NCBI GenBank assembly: GCA_040387035.1
Contig: JAZKEN010000071.1
Coordinates: forward strand, 1-21,274
DNA length: 21,274 bases
Source: Methylotenera_A sp040387035
GTDB lineage: Bacteria > Pseudomonadota > Gammaproteobacteria > Burkholderiales > Methylophilaceae
Direction: 5' to 3'
The stretch's first letter is position 1; the number at the start of each line of letters is the position of its first letter. The notes beneath the pieces were generated by a model. The model did no database searches, had not been told where the DNA came from, and saw nothing but the letters and a program-made list of their open reading frames with translations. This document shows, piece after piece, positions 13,675 to 21,274 of the stretch. Both the position numbers and the translations under genes were made by a program.

Positions 13675-15627
13675 ATGATGAAAATACTTTTATTGATAGT
13701 GATGCTGCTGATGAGTGGTATGGCATCCGCCGATACGCAGCCATTTCAGGTCCTGTGCTATCACGACGTGCGTGATAATGTGGACGGCGATCTGGACGCG
13801 GATTCGACCGCGATTTCCAGCAAAAACCTGGCCCGCCATTTTGCCTGGCTGCAAGCGCATGGCTATCACCCGGTAAGTATCAATGATGTGATCAACGCAA
13901 AAGCGGGCAAAAAAGTCTTGCCGGCGAAACCGGTATTGCTCACCTTTGATGACGGTTATCAAAGTTTTTACACCCGTGTTTATCCCTTATTAAAATTGTA
14001 CAACTATCCTGCTACCTTTGCTTTAGTGGGTAGCTGGCTAGAAGTGGAAAACGGCAAGCTGGTGAGCTACGGTGACGAGCAAATGCCGCGCGAGCACTTT
14101 TTATCCAAGGCGCAAATCAAGGAAATCGCTGACTCCGGTTTAGTCGAATTTGCATCACATAGCTACGATTTACACCATGGCGTATTGGCTAATCCGCAAG
14201 GCAATCAAACGCCTGCTGCGGTGACCTTGCAATATGATGCGGCTAGCCAAAGTTATGAATCAGAGGCGGAATATACAAAACGCATCCAATCCGACTTGCA
14301 GGCTAATAATCAGCTGATCAAAAAACTGACGGGTAAATCGCCACGTGTGATGGTGTGGCCTTATGGCGCCAATAATAATCAAGCCATTGAAGTGGCAAAA
14401 CAGCTTGGCATGCCAATCACGTTGACCTTGAGTGAAGCTGGCTTGCCCAATACCGGAGACTTAAGCCAAATAGGGCGCTATCTGGTGGATGGCAATCAAT
14501 CAGAAGTGTTTTTAGCGGATTTATCAAAAGCACTGCCGCCAACTAACAATCAACGGGTCATGCATATAGATTTGGACTATGTGTTTGATAAAGACGCGGC
14601 ACAAATGGCGCGTAACCTGGATATTCTATTGGACAGGGTGCAGTCATTGGCGCCCAGCACCGTTTATCTACAGGCATATTCTGATCAAAATGGCGATGGT
14701 GTAGCGGAGTCTGTTTACTTTCCCAGCCGCCATGTTGCCATGCGTGCCGACCTGTTTAGCCGGGTGGCTTGGCAATTAAGGACGCGCGCCAATGTCCAGG
14801 TCTATGCCTGGATGCCGGTGCTGGCGTTTGAGTTGAATGACAAGCAAAAGCAGCTGGCGTTGCAAGTGGTATCAACCAATCCGGCGGCTGATAAAAATGC
14901 CTACAAGCGCTTATCACCATTTTCTGATGAAGCCAGGCAAATCATCAAGGATATTTATACGGATCTAGGCGCGCATGCGCAGTTTGCCGGCATTCTTTTC
15001 CATGACGATGCCACGCTTTCAGAAAACGAAGATGATAGCCAATTCGCACGCAGCGCTTACCAAGCCAGGTTTAAGCAAGACAATCTTGCCGCAATCAAAA
15101 CCAAGCCAGCGGATGCCAACAGCTTAATGGTGATGAAAAGCCGTCGCCTCACACAATTTACGCTTGAGCTGGCGCAAATTTTAAAACGCTACCAGCCGGA
15201 GCTGAAAACAGCACGCAATCTATACGCACCGGCCATGCTTAACCCGCAAAGTGAGCGCTGGTTAGCGCAAAACTACCAGGATTTTTTAGCGGCATACGAC
15301 TATACGGCGGTAATGGCCATGCCTTTGATGGAAGGCGCTGAAAATCCTAAAACATTTTTAACGGCACTGGTTAATACCGCAAAAACCACGAAAAACGGCT
15401 TGCAGAAAACCGTATTTGAGCTGCAAGCGCGTGACTGGAAAACCAAGCAGGCGCTACCTGCAAATGACTTGATTGCCCACATGCAAACGCTAACAAAAGC
15501 TGGCGCATGGCATTTGGGCTATTACCCGGATGACTTCTTGAATAATCAACCAGAGATTGAGGCGATCAGGCCTTATATCTCATCGCGCATCTATCCTTAT
15601 TTGCCAAATTTACCAAAGGCAAAGTGA
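13675..15627 (+). CDS. pgaB: Poly-beta-1,6-N-acetyl-D-glucosamine N-deacetylase PgaB
   Basis: 650-residue periplasmic enzyme that partially de-N-acetylates PNAG so it can be exported through PgaA. The N-terminal polysaccharide deacetylase (NodB/CE4) domain shows QVLCYHDV (about 25-32), TFDDGY (90-95; Asp92 catalytic base, Asp93 metal ligand) and SHSYDLHHG (161-169; His162 and His167 metal ligands). MVWPYGANN forms the Arg/Pro-type motif 3. The C-terminal half (about 290-650), beginning RVMHIDLDYVFDKDAAQMAR, is the GH153-like glucan-binding/hydrolase domain. A Sec signal peptide ends MSGMASA-DT; unlike E. coli PgaB there is no lipobox Cys. The gene starts 4 nt after pgaA; the next codon is also ATG. 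Its TGA stop overlaps an ATG (TGATG) that opens a 12-codon ORF. Confidence 0.95.
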   Translation: MMKILLLIVMLLMSGMASADTQPFQVLCYHDVRDNVDGDLDADSTAISSKNLARHFAWLQAHGYHPVSINDVINAKAGKKVLPAKPVLLTFDDGYQSFYTRVYPLLKLYNYPATFALVGSWLEVENGKLVSYGDEQMPREHFLSKAQIKEIADSGLVEFASHSYDLHHGVLANPQGNQTPAAVTLQYDAASQSYESEAEYTKRIQSDLQANNQLIKKLTGKSPRVMVWPYGANNNQAIEVAKQLGMPITLTLSEAGLPNTGDLSQIGRYLVDGNQSEVFLADLSKALPPTNNQRVMHIDLDYVFDKDAAQMARNLDILLDRVQSLAPSTVYLQAYSDQNGDGVAESVYFPSRHVAMRADLFSRVAWQLRTRANVQVYAWMPVLAFELNDKQKQLALQVVSTNPAADKNAYKRLSPFSDEARQIIKDIYTDLGAHAQFAGILFHDDATLSENEDDSQFARSAYQARFKQDNLAAIKTKPADANSLMVMKSRRLTQFTLELAQILKRYQPELKTARNLYAPAMLNPQSERWLAQNYQDFLAAYDYTAVMAMPLMEGAENPKTFLTALVNTAKTTKNGLQKTVFELQARDWKTKQALPANDLIAHMQTLTKAGAWHLGYYPDDFLNNQPEIEAIRPYISSRIYPYLPNLPKAK

Positions 15628-15665
15628 TGACTAAGCGCGTGAAAATCCGGATGAAGAAAGCTTAA
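15627..15665 (+). CDS. Possible 12-codon mini-cistron between pgaB and pgaC
   Basis: The ATG at 15627 overlaps the pgaB stop (TGATG) and reads MTKRVKIRMKKA before a TAA at 15663-15665, one base before the pgaC ATG. The arrangement has stop-start overlap at both ends and fills the entire pgaB-pgaC spacer. The peptide would be strongly basic (6 Lys/Arg of 12). It could serve as a translational-coupling relay for pgaC, or be chance; no independent evidence of translation exists. The AAGAAAG stretch inside it can also act as the ribosome site of pgaC. Confidence 0.25.
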   Translation: MTKRVKIRMKKA

Positions 15666-15666
15666 T

Positions 15667-16938
15667 ATGTGGTACCAGAACTTATCAGAATGGTTATTGG
15701 GTTTTGCGTTTTATTACCCATTGTTTATGGCCTACTTATGGATGGCGGGTGCGCTTTACTACTACTTTAGTAAAGAGCGTAAAGAGCCATTGTATACCGA
15801 AGCGCCGGAGCTGCCGGAATATCCGCCCGTATCGGTGCTGGTGCCTTGCTTTAATGAGGGAACCAACGCCTATGAAACCATAGCGGCATTGTTAAAGCTC
15901 AATTATCCCAACTATGAAATCATCGCCATCAATGACGGCAGCAAAGATAACACCGCAGAAATCATTGACGATATCGCCAGCAAACATCACAACGTCAAAG
16001 CCATCCAGCTGGCCAGCAACCAGGGCAAAGCCATGGCGCTTACCGTAGGTGCCATGATGTCATCCAATGAATATTTAGTCTGTATTGATGGTGATGCGGT
16101 ACTGGATACCAACTGTATCAGGTGGATGATGCGGCAATTTCTGGCTAGCCCCAGGGTTGGCGCGGTTACTGGTAATCCACGTATCCGCAATCGCTCTACT
16201 TTATTAGGCCGACTGCAAGTGGGTGAGTTTTCATCGGTGATCGGGCTGATCAAGCGCGCGCAACGGGTCTATGGGCGCGTGTTTACGGTGTCTGGCGTGG
16301 TGGCGGCATTTCGCAAATCTGCGCTGCATGAAGTCGGCTACTGGAGCACCAATATGGTGACCGAAGATATCGATATCAGCTGGAAAATGCAGACCAATTA
16401 CTTTGACGTGCGCTATGAGCCGAATGCGCTGTGCTGGATTCTGATGCCGGAAACTTTACGCGGTTTGTGGAAGCAACGCCTGCGCTGGGCGCAGGGCGGG
16501 GCAGAGGTGTTGCTCAAGTTTAAAAGCATATTCCTGGATATCAAGAAGCGCCGTATGTGGCCTGTATATGCCGAACTGGTAGTCAGTATCGCCTGGGCTT
16601 ATGTAATGTGCGCGATTTTTGTGCTGTGGCTGCTAGGGCAGTTTATCACCTTGCCTTCTTACCTATACATCAGCACGCTTATCCCGGGCTGGAACGGCGT
16701 TATCCTGGCCATGACCTGTTTGCTGCAATTTGCCGTCAGTTTGTTTATTGATGGCCGATATGAAGACAGAATCCGCCGTTATTACTACTGGATGATTTGG
16801 TACCCCATGCTGTTTTGGGTGATTTCGGCGGCGACAACCGTCATGGGCTTGCCGGCTGCAATTATCAAAGACAGGCATAAACGTGCTACCTGGGTTAGCC
16901 CGGATAGAGGCTTACATCAAAAAAGGACATCATCATGA
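15667..16938 (+). CDS. pgaC: PNAG synthase, processive glycosyltransferase PgaC (GT2)
   Basis: 423-residue inner-membrane enzyme that polymerises UDP-GlcNAc into beta-1,6-GlcNAc chains. An N-terminal membrane helix pair (about 10-33) precedes the cytosolic GT2 domain. In it I see VSVLVPCFNEG, IAINDGSKDNT, the DxD site IDGDA (140-144), the acceptor/base motif TED (232-234, in MVTEDIDISWKMQ) and the processive-synthase QRLRW (270-274). Three or more membrane segments follow (about 298-402). All catalytic motifs of cellulose-synthase-like enzymes are present. Length is near that of E. coli PgaC (441). The TGA stop overlaps the pgaD ATG by four bases, as expected for a subunit pair made in equal amounts. 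Confidence 0.96.
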   Translation: MWYQNLSEWLLGFAFYYPLFMAYLWMAGALYYYFSKERKEPLYTEAPELPEYPPVSVLVPCFNEGTNAYETIAALLKLNYPNYEIIAINDGSKDNTAEIIDDIASKHHNVKAIQLASNQGKAMALTVGAMMSSNEYLVCIDGDAVLDTNCIRWMMRQFLASPRVGAVTGNPRIRNRSTLLGRLQVGEFSSVIGLIKRAQRVYGRVFTVSGVVAAFRKSALHEVGYWSTNMVTEDIDISWKMQTNYFDVRYEPNALCWILMPETLRGLWKQRLRWAQGGAEVLLKFKSIFLDIKKRRMWPVYAELVVSIAWAYVMCAIFVLWLLGQFITLPSYLYISTLIPGWNGVILAMTCLLQFAVSLFIDGRYEDRIRRYYYWMIWYPMLFWVISAATTVMGLPAAIIKDRHKRATWVSPDRGLHQKRTSS

Positions 16939-17396
16939 AAAATCCATTGATCATTGAAAAACCTGAATTGCAATCGGCGATGCACCGCTATGGCTGGGGT
17001 CTGGTAACGTTTGCATTCTGGAGTATCTACGTCTATTTGTGGCTGCCGTTGATCACCCTGCTTGCCTGGTGGGCAGGTGTTTACTTGTTCAATATTCATA
17101 TGGTTAAGCTGCAAGGTTACGATGGGCTACTGAGTAAACTAGCCCTGTATTCATTTGTGATTGTATCGTTAAGTGCTTTGCTCATCGGCTGGGCCAATAT
17201 CGAACGCTTACGCTTTCAAGGGGTAAAACGCCGTCTGGGCCGCGCTGAAATCAGCGCTGGTCAGGTTGCGCATCACTACAAGTTACAAGAAAGCCACTTA
17301 GTTGAATTCCGGCAGAAAAAATCCCTGGAAGTCCATTTTTCTGATGAGGGCCATATAGCCAAAATCATCGAATATGTTTGCAAACACAAGGCTTAG
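16935..17396 (+). CDS. pgaD: PNAG synthase accessory subunit PgaD
   Basis: 153-residue membrane protein required with PgaC for PNAG synthesis; in E. coli the PgaC-PgaD pair is allosterically activated by cyclic di-GMP. Two transmembrane helices are clear: TFAFWSIYVYLWLPLITLLA (about 25-44, extending to 52) and LALYSFVIVSLSALLIGW (about 69-87). NIERLRFQGVKRR directly follows the second helix, the typical PgaD arrangement. The cytoplasmic tail is longer than in E. coli (137 aa in total). AGGA at 16924-16927, 7 nt before the ATG, is the clearest ribosome site in the operon. It is the last pga gene; no terminator-like hairpin is visible in the following 100 bp. Confidence 0.93.
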   Translation: MKNPLIIEKPELQSAMHRYGWGLVTFAFWSIYVYLWLPLITLLAWWAGVYLFNIHMVKLQGYDGLLSKLALYSFVIVSLSALLIGWANIERLRFQGVKRRLGRAEISAGQVAHHYKLQESHLVEFRQKKSLEVHFSDEGHIAKIIEYVCKHKA

Positions 17397-17429
17397 GCGA
17401 GTTTAAAAAAATAACTAGTCCGCATTTGC

Positions 17430-17459
17430 TTGCATGAATCATTTAAACATTGGTAAACT
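17430..17459 (+). promoter_or_regulatory. Weak candidate promoter for the MarR-type regulator gene
   Basis: TTGCAT (17430-17435) and TAAACT (17454-17459) lie 18 bp apart, each only partly consensus (3 and 4 of 6). The predicted start near 17466 would fall inside the GTTCAA palindrome. It is offered mainly because the palindrome suggests a regulated promoter here. Confidence 0.22.
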
Positions 17460-17462
17460 TAT

Positions 17463-17477
17463 GTTCAACTATTGAAC
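17463..17477. promoter_or_regulatory. Palindrome GTTCAA-CTA-TTGAAC, possible operator
   Basis: A perfect 6-bp inverted repeat with a 3-bp centre, followed by a partial third copy (GGTTGAA at 17478-17484). It ends 19 bp before the start codon of the MarR-type regulator. Autoregulation through a palindrome close to the start is common for winged-helix regulators of this class, so it is a natural candidate for self-repression. The half-site TGTTCAAC recurs at 21142-21149 ahead of gmd. Confidence 0.4.
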
Positions 17478-17496
17478 GGTTGAAGCTTAAGGCGAA

Positions 17497-17856
17497 ATGT
17501 TAACTGACGAATATCGTTACAAAATACTCAAAATACTGGAAGCTAATCCGGAAATCAGCCAGCGTGATTTGGCGAGACAGCTGGGTATTAGCCTTGGGCG
17601 CGTCAATTTTTGCTTAAAGGCGTTGATCGAAAAAGGCTTGCTCAAAGCCAGCAATTTCCGTAACAGTCAAAACAAGCTTGCTTACATGTACTTTCTTACG
17701 CCACAAGGTTTGGAAGAGAAATCCGTGATAACGGCACGCTTTTTAAAAGCAAAGCTGCAAGAGTATGTTAAATTACAAGCCGAAATTGAAGAGCTGCGTA
17801 AAGACGCCAATCAATCCTTGAACAACCCATTCCATCAAGTGGAGATACATTCATAA
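17497..17856 (+). CDS. MarR-family EPS-associated transcriptional regulator
   Basis: 119-residue DNA-binding protein. A winged helix-turn-helix occupies about residues 3-72: YRYKILKILEANPEISQRDL, then the recognition region ARQLGISLGRVNFCLKALIE and the wing KGLLKASNFRNSQNKLAYMY. YFLTPQGLEEKSVITARFL follows, and a short coiled coil (about 85-107, LKAKLQEYVKLQAEIEELRK) likely mediates dimerisation. The sequence fits the small MarR/Lrp-like family annotated as EPS-associated (TIGR04176 as I recall), found in exopolysaccharide loci of proteobacteria. AAGG at 17489-17492 is a good ribosome site. Its TAA overlaps the manC ATG, so regulator and manC are co-expressed. It may control the pga operon, the manC-ABC-gmd genes or both; which is not visible. 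Confidence 0.88.
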   Translation: MLTDEYRYKILKILEANPEISQRDLARQLGISLGRVNFCLKALIEKGLLKASNFRNSQNKLAYMYFLTPQGLEEKSVITARFLKAKLQEYVKLQAEIEELRKDANQSLNNPFHQVEIHS

Positions 17857-19268
17857 TGAGTGATCATTTAAATCGATATGCCATAATTTTGTGTGGCGGA
17901 TCCGGCACTCGTTTATGGCCGCTGTCGCGTACGTTAAGGCCCAAACAACTGCTGGCATTAAATGGCGAGCAAACATTATTGCAGCAAACCACACAGCGCC
18001 TATTGGCACACGTTTCAGCAAAAAATCTATTTACCGTCACGCATGAAGACCATAAATTTGAAGTAAAAGGCCAATTGGCAGAAGTGGCGCTTGATGCCGT
18101 CAATAACGTATTGGCTGAGCCGTGTGCCAGGAATACCTTGCCTGCAATCGCTTGGGCCGTGAATCAAATCAATCAGCAAGACCCGGATGCCATGATTGGT
18201 GTTTTTGCATCTGACCATTCCATTGATCGAGTTGATGCGTTTTTACAGGCTTGGCAAACGGCCGAGTTAGCCGCTGCGGATGATTACTTGGTATTGCTGG
18301 GCATCAAGCCGCACGAGCCTGCAACCGGCTATGGTTATATCAAGCCCAGCCAGCAACTGGCATACAAAGGCGAAATGCCAGTGTTGCAAGTACAGCAATT
18401 TGTCGAAAAGCCTGACCTTGAAAAAGCCCAGCAATTTGTGAATGACGGCTATTTGTGGAACAGCGGTATGTTTGTATTTAAAGCACAGGCTTTTACCGCC
18501 ATGCTGCAAAAATATCAGCCGGAAATGGCACAACAAATCGCTGGCATGGATGAAGAAAATTTTGCCGAGACATATGCCAGTTTTGATAATGTTTCAATGG
18601 ATTACGGCCTGGCCGAGCTGGCAGAAAAAGTGGCGGTAGTGCCGGTGGATATGGCCTGGAGTGACTTGGGCAGCTGGGATTCAATCTACCAGCGCCACGA
18701 AAAAGACGCGCAAAACAATGTCACCCATGGCCAGGTGTTATCGCAAGACACCAGCAATAGTCTGCTGTGGACGGAAACCGGCTTGCTGGCTACTTTAGGC
18801 TTGGATAATGTGGTGGTGATTCAAACCGCCGATGCGACTTTGATCTGCGACAAAAGCCGCAGTGAAGATATTAAAACCCTGGTAGCGCAAGTTAAAATAC
18901 ATAACCCAACCCTAACAGAGATTCACCAGACGGTGTTTCGTCCCTGGGGCAGTTACACCGTGCTGGAAGAAGGGTCTAACTTCAAAATTAAGCGCATTGT
19001 CGTGAATCCAGGCCAGAAGTTATCGATGCAGATGCACAAGCATCGCGCCGAACATTGGGTGGTTGTTTCTGGAGTCGCTACCATTACCAATAACGAAATC
19101 GAATTTACCTTGAACGAAAACCAGTCCACTTATATTTCCAAAACGCATAGGCATCGCCTGGAAAACAAAGGTAGCGAACCGCTGGCCATTATTGAGGTGC
19201 AATGTGGCGATTACGTGGGCGAAGACGATATTGTGCGCTTTGACGACGTGTATGGGCGCAAAGTTTAG
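17856..19268 (+). CDS. manC: Mannose-1-phosphate guanylyltransferase / mannose-6-phosphate isomerase
   Basis: 470-residue bifunctional type II enzyme (ManC/CpsB/AlgA/XanB family) making GDP-mannose from mannose-1-phosphate and GTP, often with a fused isomerase activity. The nucleotidyltransferase signature GGSGTRLWPLSR is at residues 14-25, followed by RPKQLL. Other motifs are FASDHS, YGYIK, FVEKPD (182-187), WNSGMFVF and MAWSDLGSWDS. The C-terminal cupin domain (about 345-470) has FRPWGSY and the metal-binding MHKHRAEHW (His394, His396 and His400 region). Full length for the family. It starts within the stop of the MarR-type gene; GGAG at 17841-17844 may serve as ribosome site. Its GDP-mannose product is the substrate of the gmd enzyme encoded two genes later. 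Confidence 0.95.
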   Translation: MSDHLNRYAIILCGGSGTRLWPLSRTLRPKQLLALNGEQTLLQQTTQRLLAHVSAKNLFTVTHEDHKFEVKGQLAEVALDAVNNVLAEPCARNTLPAIAWAVNQINQQDPDAMIGVFASDHSIDRVDAFLQAWQTAELAAADDYLVLLGIKPHEPATGYGYIKPSQQLAYKGEMPVLQVQQFVEKPDLEKAQQFVNDGYLWNSGMFVFKAQAFTAMLQKYQPEMAQQIAGMDEENFAETYASFDNVSMDYGLAELAEKVAVVPVDMAWSDLGSWDSIYQRHEKDAQNNVTHGQVLSQDTSNSLLWTETGLLATLGLDNVVVIQTADATLICDKSRSEDIKTLVAQVKIHNPTLTEIHQTVFRPWGSYTVLEEGSNFKIKRIVVNPGQKLSMQMHKHRAEHWVVVSGVATITNNEIEFTLNENQSTYISKTHRHRLENKGSEPLAIIEVQCGDYVGEDDIVRFDDVYGRKV

Positions 19269-19311
19269 TTGCGCAAGTTTAATTTATAACTTAATGAATG
19301 AATGTTAATTA

Positions 19312-21090
19312 ATGCAATCAAAAAACTCACTTTTTAATCTAATCAGCAGACTTTGGCTACACATAGCGTTAAAACGCCGCAGGCAATTTGGCATATTACT
19401 CATCATGATGATTGTTGCCTCATTCACGGAGGTGTTCAGTATCGGGGCTATCCTGCCTTTTTTAGGTGTGCTAACTGCGCCACAAAAAGTCTTTGATCAC
19501 GCACTCGCACAGCCGGTCATTCAATTTTTAAACCTTACATCACCGGATCAATTATTATTGCCACTCACAGTCTTATTCTGCACAGCGGTATTGATTGCCG
19601 GATGTATGAGGGTTTTATTGATTTGGGCAACCATGCGCTTATCTTTTGGAACAGGCTCCGATATCAGCCTTGATATCTATCGCCGCACGCTTTATCAGCC
19701 ATACGCCGTGCATGCTTCGCGTAATAGCAGTGAGGTGATTTCAGGCATCACCGCCAAAGCCAATACGGTGATTTTTGGTACCTTGATTCCCATTCTCACC
19801 ATTATCAGCTCCTTGTTTATGCTTTGCGCCATATTAGCCGCGATTATTTATGTAAATCCACTGATTGCCTTCGTCGCATTTGGTGGTTTTGGCTTGCTTT
19901 ACTTTTCCATTATCAAGTTTAGCCGTAAACGGCTTATATTGACTGGCGATTGCATTGCACGCGAAGGTGCCAATGTACATAAGTCGCTGCAAGAAGGCTT
20001 GTCGGGTATTCGCGATGTGTTGATAGATGGTAGCCAGGCGGTTTATTGTCAAATTTACCGTGACTCGGACTTTCCGATGCGCCGTGCCTTGGGTGATCAG
20101 TCGTTTATTGGCACAGCGCCGCGCTACCTGATGGAATCCCTGGGTATGCTGTTGATTGCTATTTTGGCTTATATACTGGCTTTCCAGCCCGACGGCGTCT
20201 CTAAAGCCATCCCTATTCTAGGTGCGCTGGCGCTTGGCGCGCAACGCTTACTGCCTGTTCTGCAACAAACTTATTCCAGTGTGTCCAGTATCGTTGGCAG
20301 CCAGGCATCATTGCGCGATACGCTGGAGTTACTGGATCAACCATTACCAAGCTATATTAATAAGCCTATATCAGAACCCCTGCCATTTAACAAAGCTATT
20401 GTGTTAAACCAGCTTTCATTTCGCTATGGCAGCGAATCTGCTTGGGTGCTCAACAAACTTGATGTCAATATCGCTAAAGGCAGCCGGGTAGGCATTATTG
20501 GCTCAACCGGGGGTGGCAAAAGCACCATGCTGGATATTGTCATGGGCCTGCTTGACCCATCCGAAGGATCGCTGGAAATTGACGGACGCATCGTTGATGA
20601 AACCAACAAACGCGCCTGGCAATCGCACATTGCACATGTGCCGCAAGCTATTTTCTTGGCAGATAGCAGCATTGCAGAAAACATCGCTTTTGGTGTGCCC
20701 AAAGCTAAAATCGATTATGAGCGCGTAAAACTGGCTGCCCAGCAAGCACAAATAGCCGATGCAATTGAATCGTGGCCGTTAAAATACAAAACCTTTGTGG
20801 GCGAGCGTGGCGTTCGGCTCTCGGGTGGCCAACGCCAAAGAATCGGCATTGCACGTGCTTTATACAAACAGGCCGATGTCATTATTTTTGATGAAGCCAC
20901 CAGCGCGCTAGATAGCGAAACTGAATTAGCGGTCATGCAGGCAATTGATAACTTAAGCAATAACCTAACCATTATTATTATCGCGCATCGATTAACCACG
21001 CTTAAAAACTGCTCACAAATTATCGAATTGGCAGGGGGGCGCGTAAAGCAGGTTGGGTCATATCAAGAGGTTGTAGAAAACCAACATTAA
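19312..21090 (+). CDS. ABC exporter with fused permease and ATPase (PglK/MsbA-like)
   Basis: 592-residue half-transporter expected to dimerise in the inner membrane and flip a lipid-linked glycan or lipid. Residues about 1-330 form the six-helix exporter domain; the early segment VASFTEVFSIGAILPFLGVL resembles PglK-type flippases found in glycan loci. The ATPase is complete: Walker A GSTGGGKST (397-405), Q-loop HVPQ, signature LSGGQ (503-507), Walker B IIFDEATSALD (about 524-534) and switch AHRL. It has no Shine-Dalgarno and lies 43 bp after manC. Its placement between manC and gmd suggests export or flipping of a mannose- or 6-deoxyhexose-containing unit; lipid A-type or peptide cargo cannot be excluded by sequence alone. 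Confidence 0.9.
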   Translation: MQSKNSLFNLISRLWLHIALKRRRQFGILLIMMIVASFTEVFSIGAILPFLGVLTAPQKVFDHALAQPVIQFLNLTSPDQLLLPLTVLFCTAVLIAGCMRVLLIWATMRLSFGTGSDISLDIYRRTLYQPYAVHASRNSSEVISGITAKANTVIFGTLIPILTIISSLFMLCAILAAIIYVNPLIAFVAFGGFGLLYFSIIKFSRKRLILTGDCIAREGANVHKSLQEGLSGIRDVLIDGSQAVYCQIYRDSDFPMRRALGDQSFIGTAPRYLMESLGMLLIAILAYILAFQPDGVSKAIPILGALALGAQRLLPVLQQTYSSVSSIVGSQASLRDTLELLDQPLPSYINKPISEPLPFNKAIVLNQLSFRYGSESAWVLNKLDVNIAKGSRVGIIGSTGGGKSTMLDIVMGLLDPSEGSLEIDGRIVDETNKRAWQSHIAHVPQAIFLADSSIAENIAFGVPKAKIDYERVKLAAQQAQIADAIESWPLKYKTFVGERGVRLSGGQRQRIGIARALYKQADVIIFDEATSALDSETELAVMQAIDNLSNNLTIIIIAHRLTTLKNCSQIIELAGGRVKQVGSYQEVVENQH

Positions 21091-21132
21091 CCCACCAGCT
21101 AGCAATAATTCTGGAGTGCTTATAAATGGTGA

Positions 21133-21151
21133 CTGTTGCATTGTTCAACAG
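21133..21151 (+). repeat. Inverted repeat CTGTTG-N7-CAACAG ahead of gmd
   Basis: A perfect 6-bp inverted repeat with a 7-nt loop in the 88-bp spacer between the ABC exporter gene and gmd, followed closely by ACTG-A-CAGT. There is no T-run, so it is not a standard terminator. It contains TGTTCAAC, the half-site of the palindrome upstream of the MarR-type regulator. A TATAAA at 21121-21126 has no matching -35. Confidence 0.3.
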
Positions 21152-21178
21152 ACTGACAGTGATGGAAGATAAGTAAAA

Positions 21179-21274
21179 ATGAGCAATAAAGTTGCATTAA
21201 TTACAGGCGTAACAGGGCAGGATGGCGCTTATTTGGCTGAGTTTCTGTTAAACAAAGGCTATATTGTGCATGGC
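21179..21274 (+). CDS. gmd: GDP-mannose 4,6-dehydratase, N-terminal fragment
   Basis: Only the first 32 codons are in the window. They contain the Rossmann NAD(P)-binding motif in the form specific to Gmd, ALITGVTGQDGAYLAEFLL (GVTGQDG), followed by NKGYIVHG. The enzyme converts GDP-mannose to GDP-4-keto-6-deoxymannose, the precursor of GDP-fucose, GDP-rhamnose and related sugars. GGAAG at 21164-21168, 10 nt before the ATG, supports the start. The upstream manC provides its substrate. The assignment is strong for so short a piece because the GVTGQDG signature is characteristic, but the rest must be read outside the window. Confidence 0.87.
   Translation, partial: MSNKVALITGVTGQDGAYLAEFLLNKGYIVHG

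Noticed and set aside
19269..19311. Promoter ahead of the ABC exporter (TTGCGC and TATAAC)
   Set aside because: The two hexamers are only 10 bp apart, incompatible with a sigma70 promoter; expression from the manC transcript is simpler.
1..21274. tRNA, rRNA, CRISPR arrays, insertion sequences, phage or toxin-antitoxin genes
   Set aside because: I looked for cloverleaf-like blocks, regularly spaced repeats, transposase motifs and small paired ORFs and found none I could support.

Overview
The window looks like a chromosomal segment of a moderately AT-rich Gram-negative betaproteobacterium. Methylophilaceae (Methylotenera-like) is my best guess. It rests on the protein families, the Gram-negative envelope genes (RND pump, pgaABCD, porin) and overall gene style, and I could not test it by a search. 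Two runs of exactly 100 N (4756-4855 and 12560-12659) show that this is a scaffolded draft assembly, and each gap interrupts coding sequence.

Left part, minus strand (1-6537): an RND efflux permease (cut by the window edge) and its lipoprotein adaptor, both resembling the Bacteroidota-type branch of HAE1 pumps. Upstream lies a small membrane protein with a good sigma70-like promoter. Further upstream are an M48 metalloprotease (5' end lost in the first gap) and a CHASE2 sensor (3' end lost in the same gap). The apparent single long ORF across the gap is an artefact that joins these two genes.

Middle, plus strand (6602-11319): a compact, probably co-transcribed housekeeping run of rmuC, moaD, moaE, a Lon-like protease of the YcbZ/COG1067 type, and hslR. 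It diverges from the CHASE2 gene across 64 bp, where both genes have a TATAAT box immediately before the ATG.

Right part, plus strand (11448-21274): an exopolysaccharide region. pgaABCD encodes synthesis, deacetylation and export of poly-beta-1,6-N-acetylglucosamine. It is followed by a MarR-type EPS-associated regulator with a palindrome next to its start, then manC (GDP-mannose supply), a PglK/MsbA-like ABC exporter and the start of gmd (GDP-mannose 4,6-dehydratase). The synthase-dependent pga system therefore abuts a second, GDP-mannose-fed polysaccharide locus that continues past the right edge.

I see no tRNA, rRNA, CRISPR array, insertion sequence or phage gene. I do not see a clearly undescribed system. 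The most interesting points are the probable degenerate cyclase domain behind CHASE2, the DN variant of the RND proton-relay pair, the 12-codon mini-cistron between pgaB and pgaC, and the palindrome upstream of the MarR-type gene.
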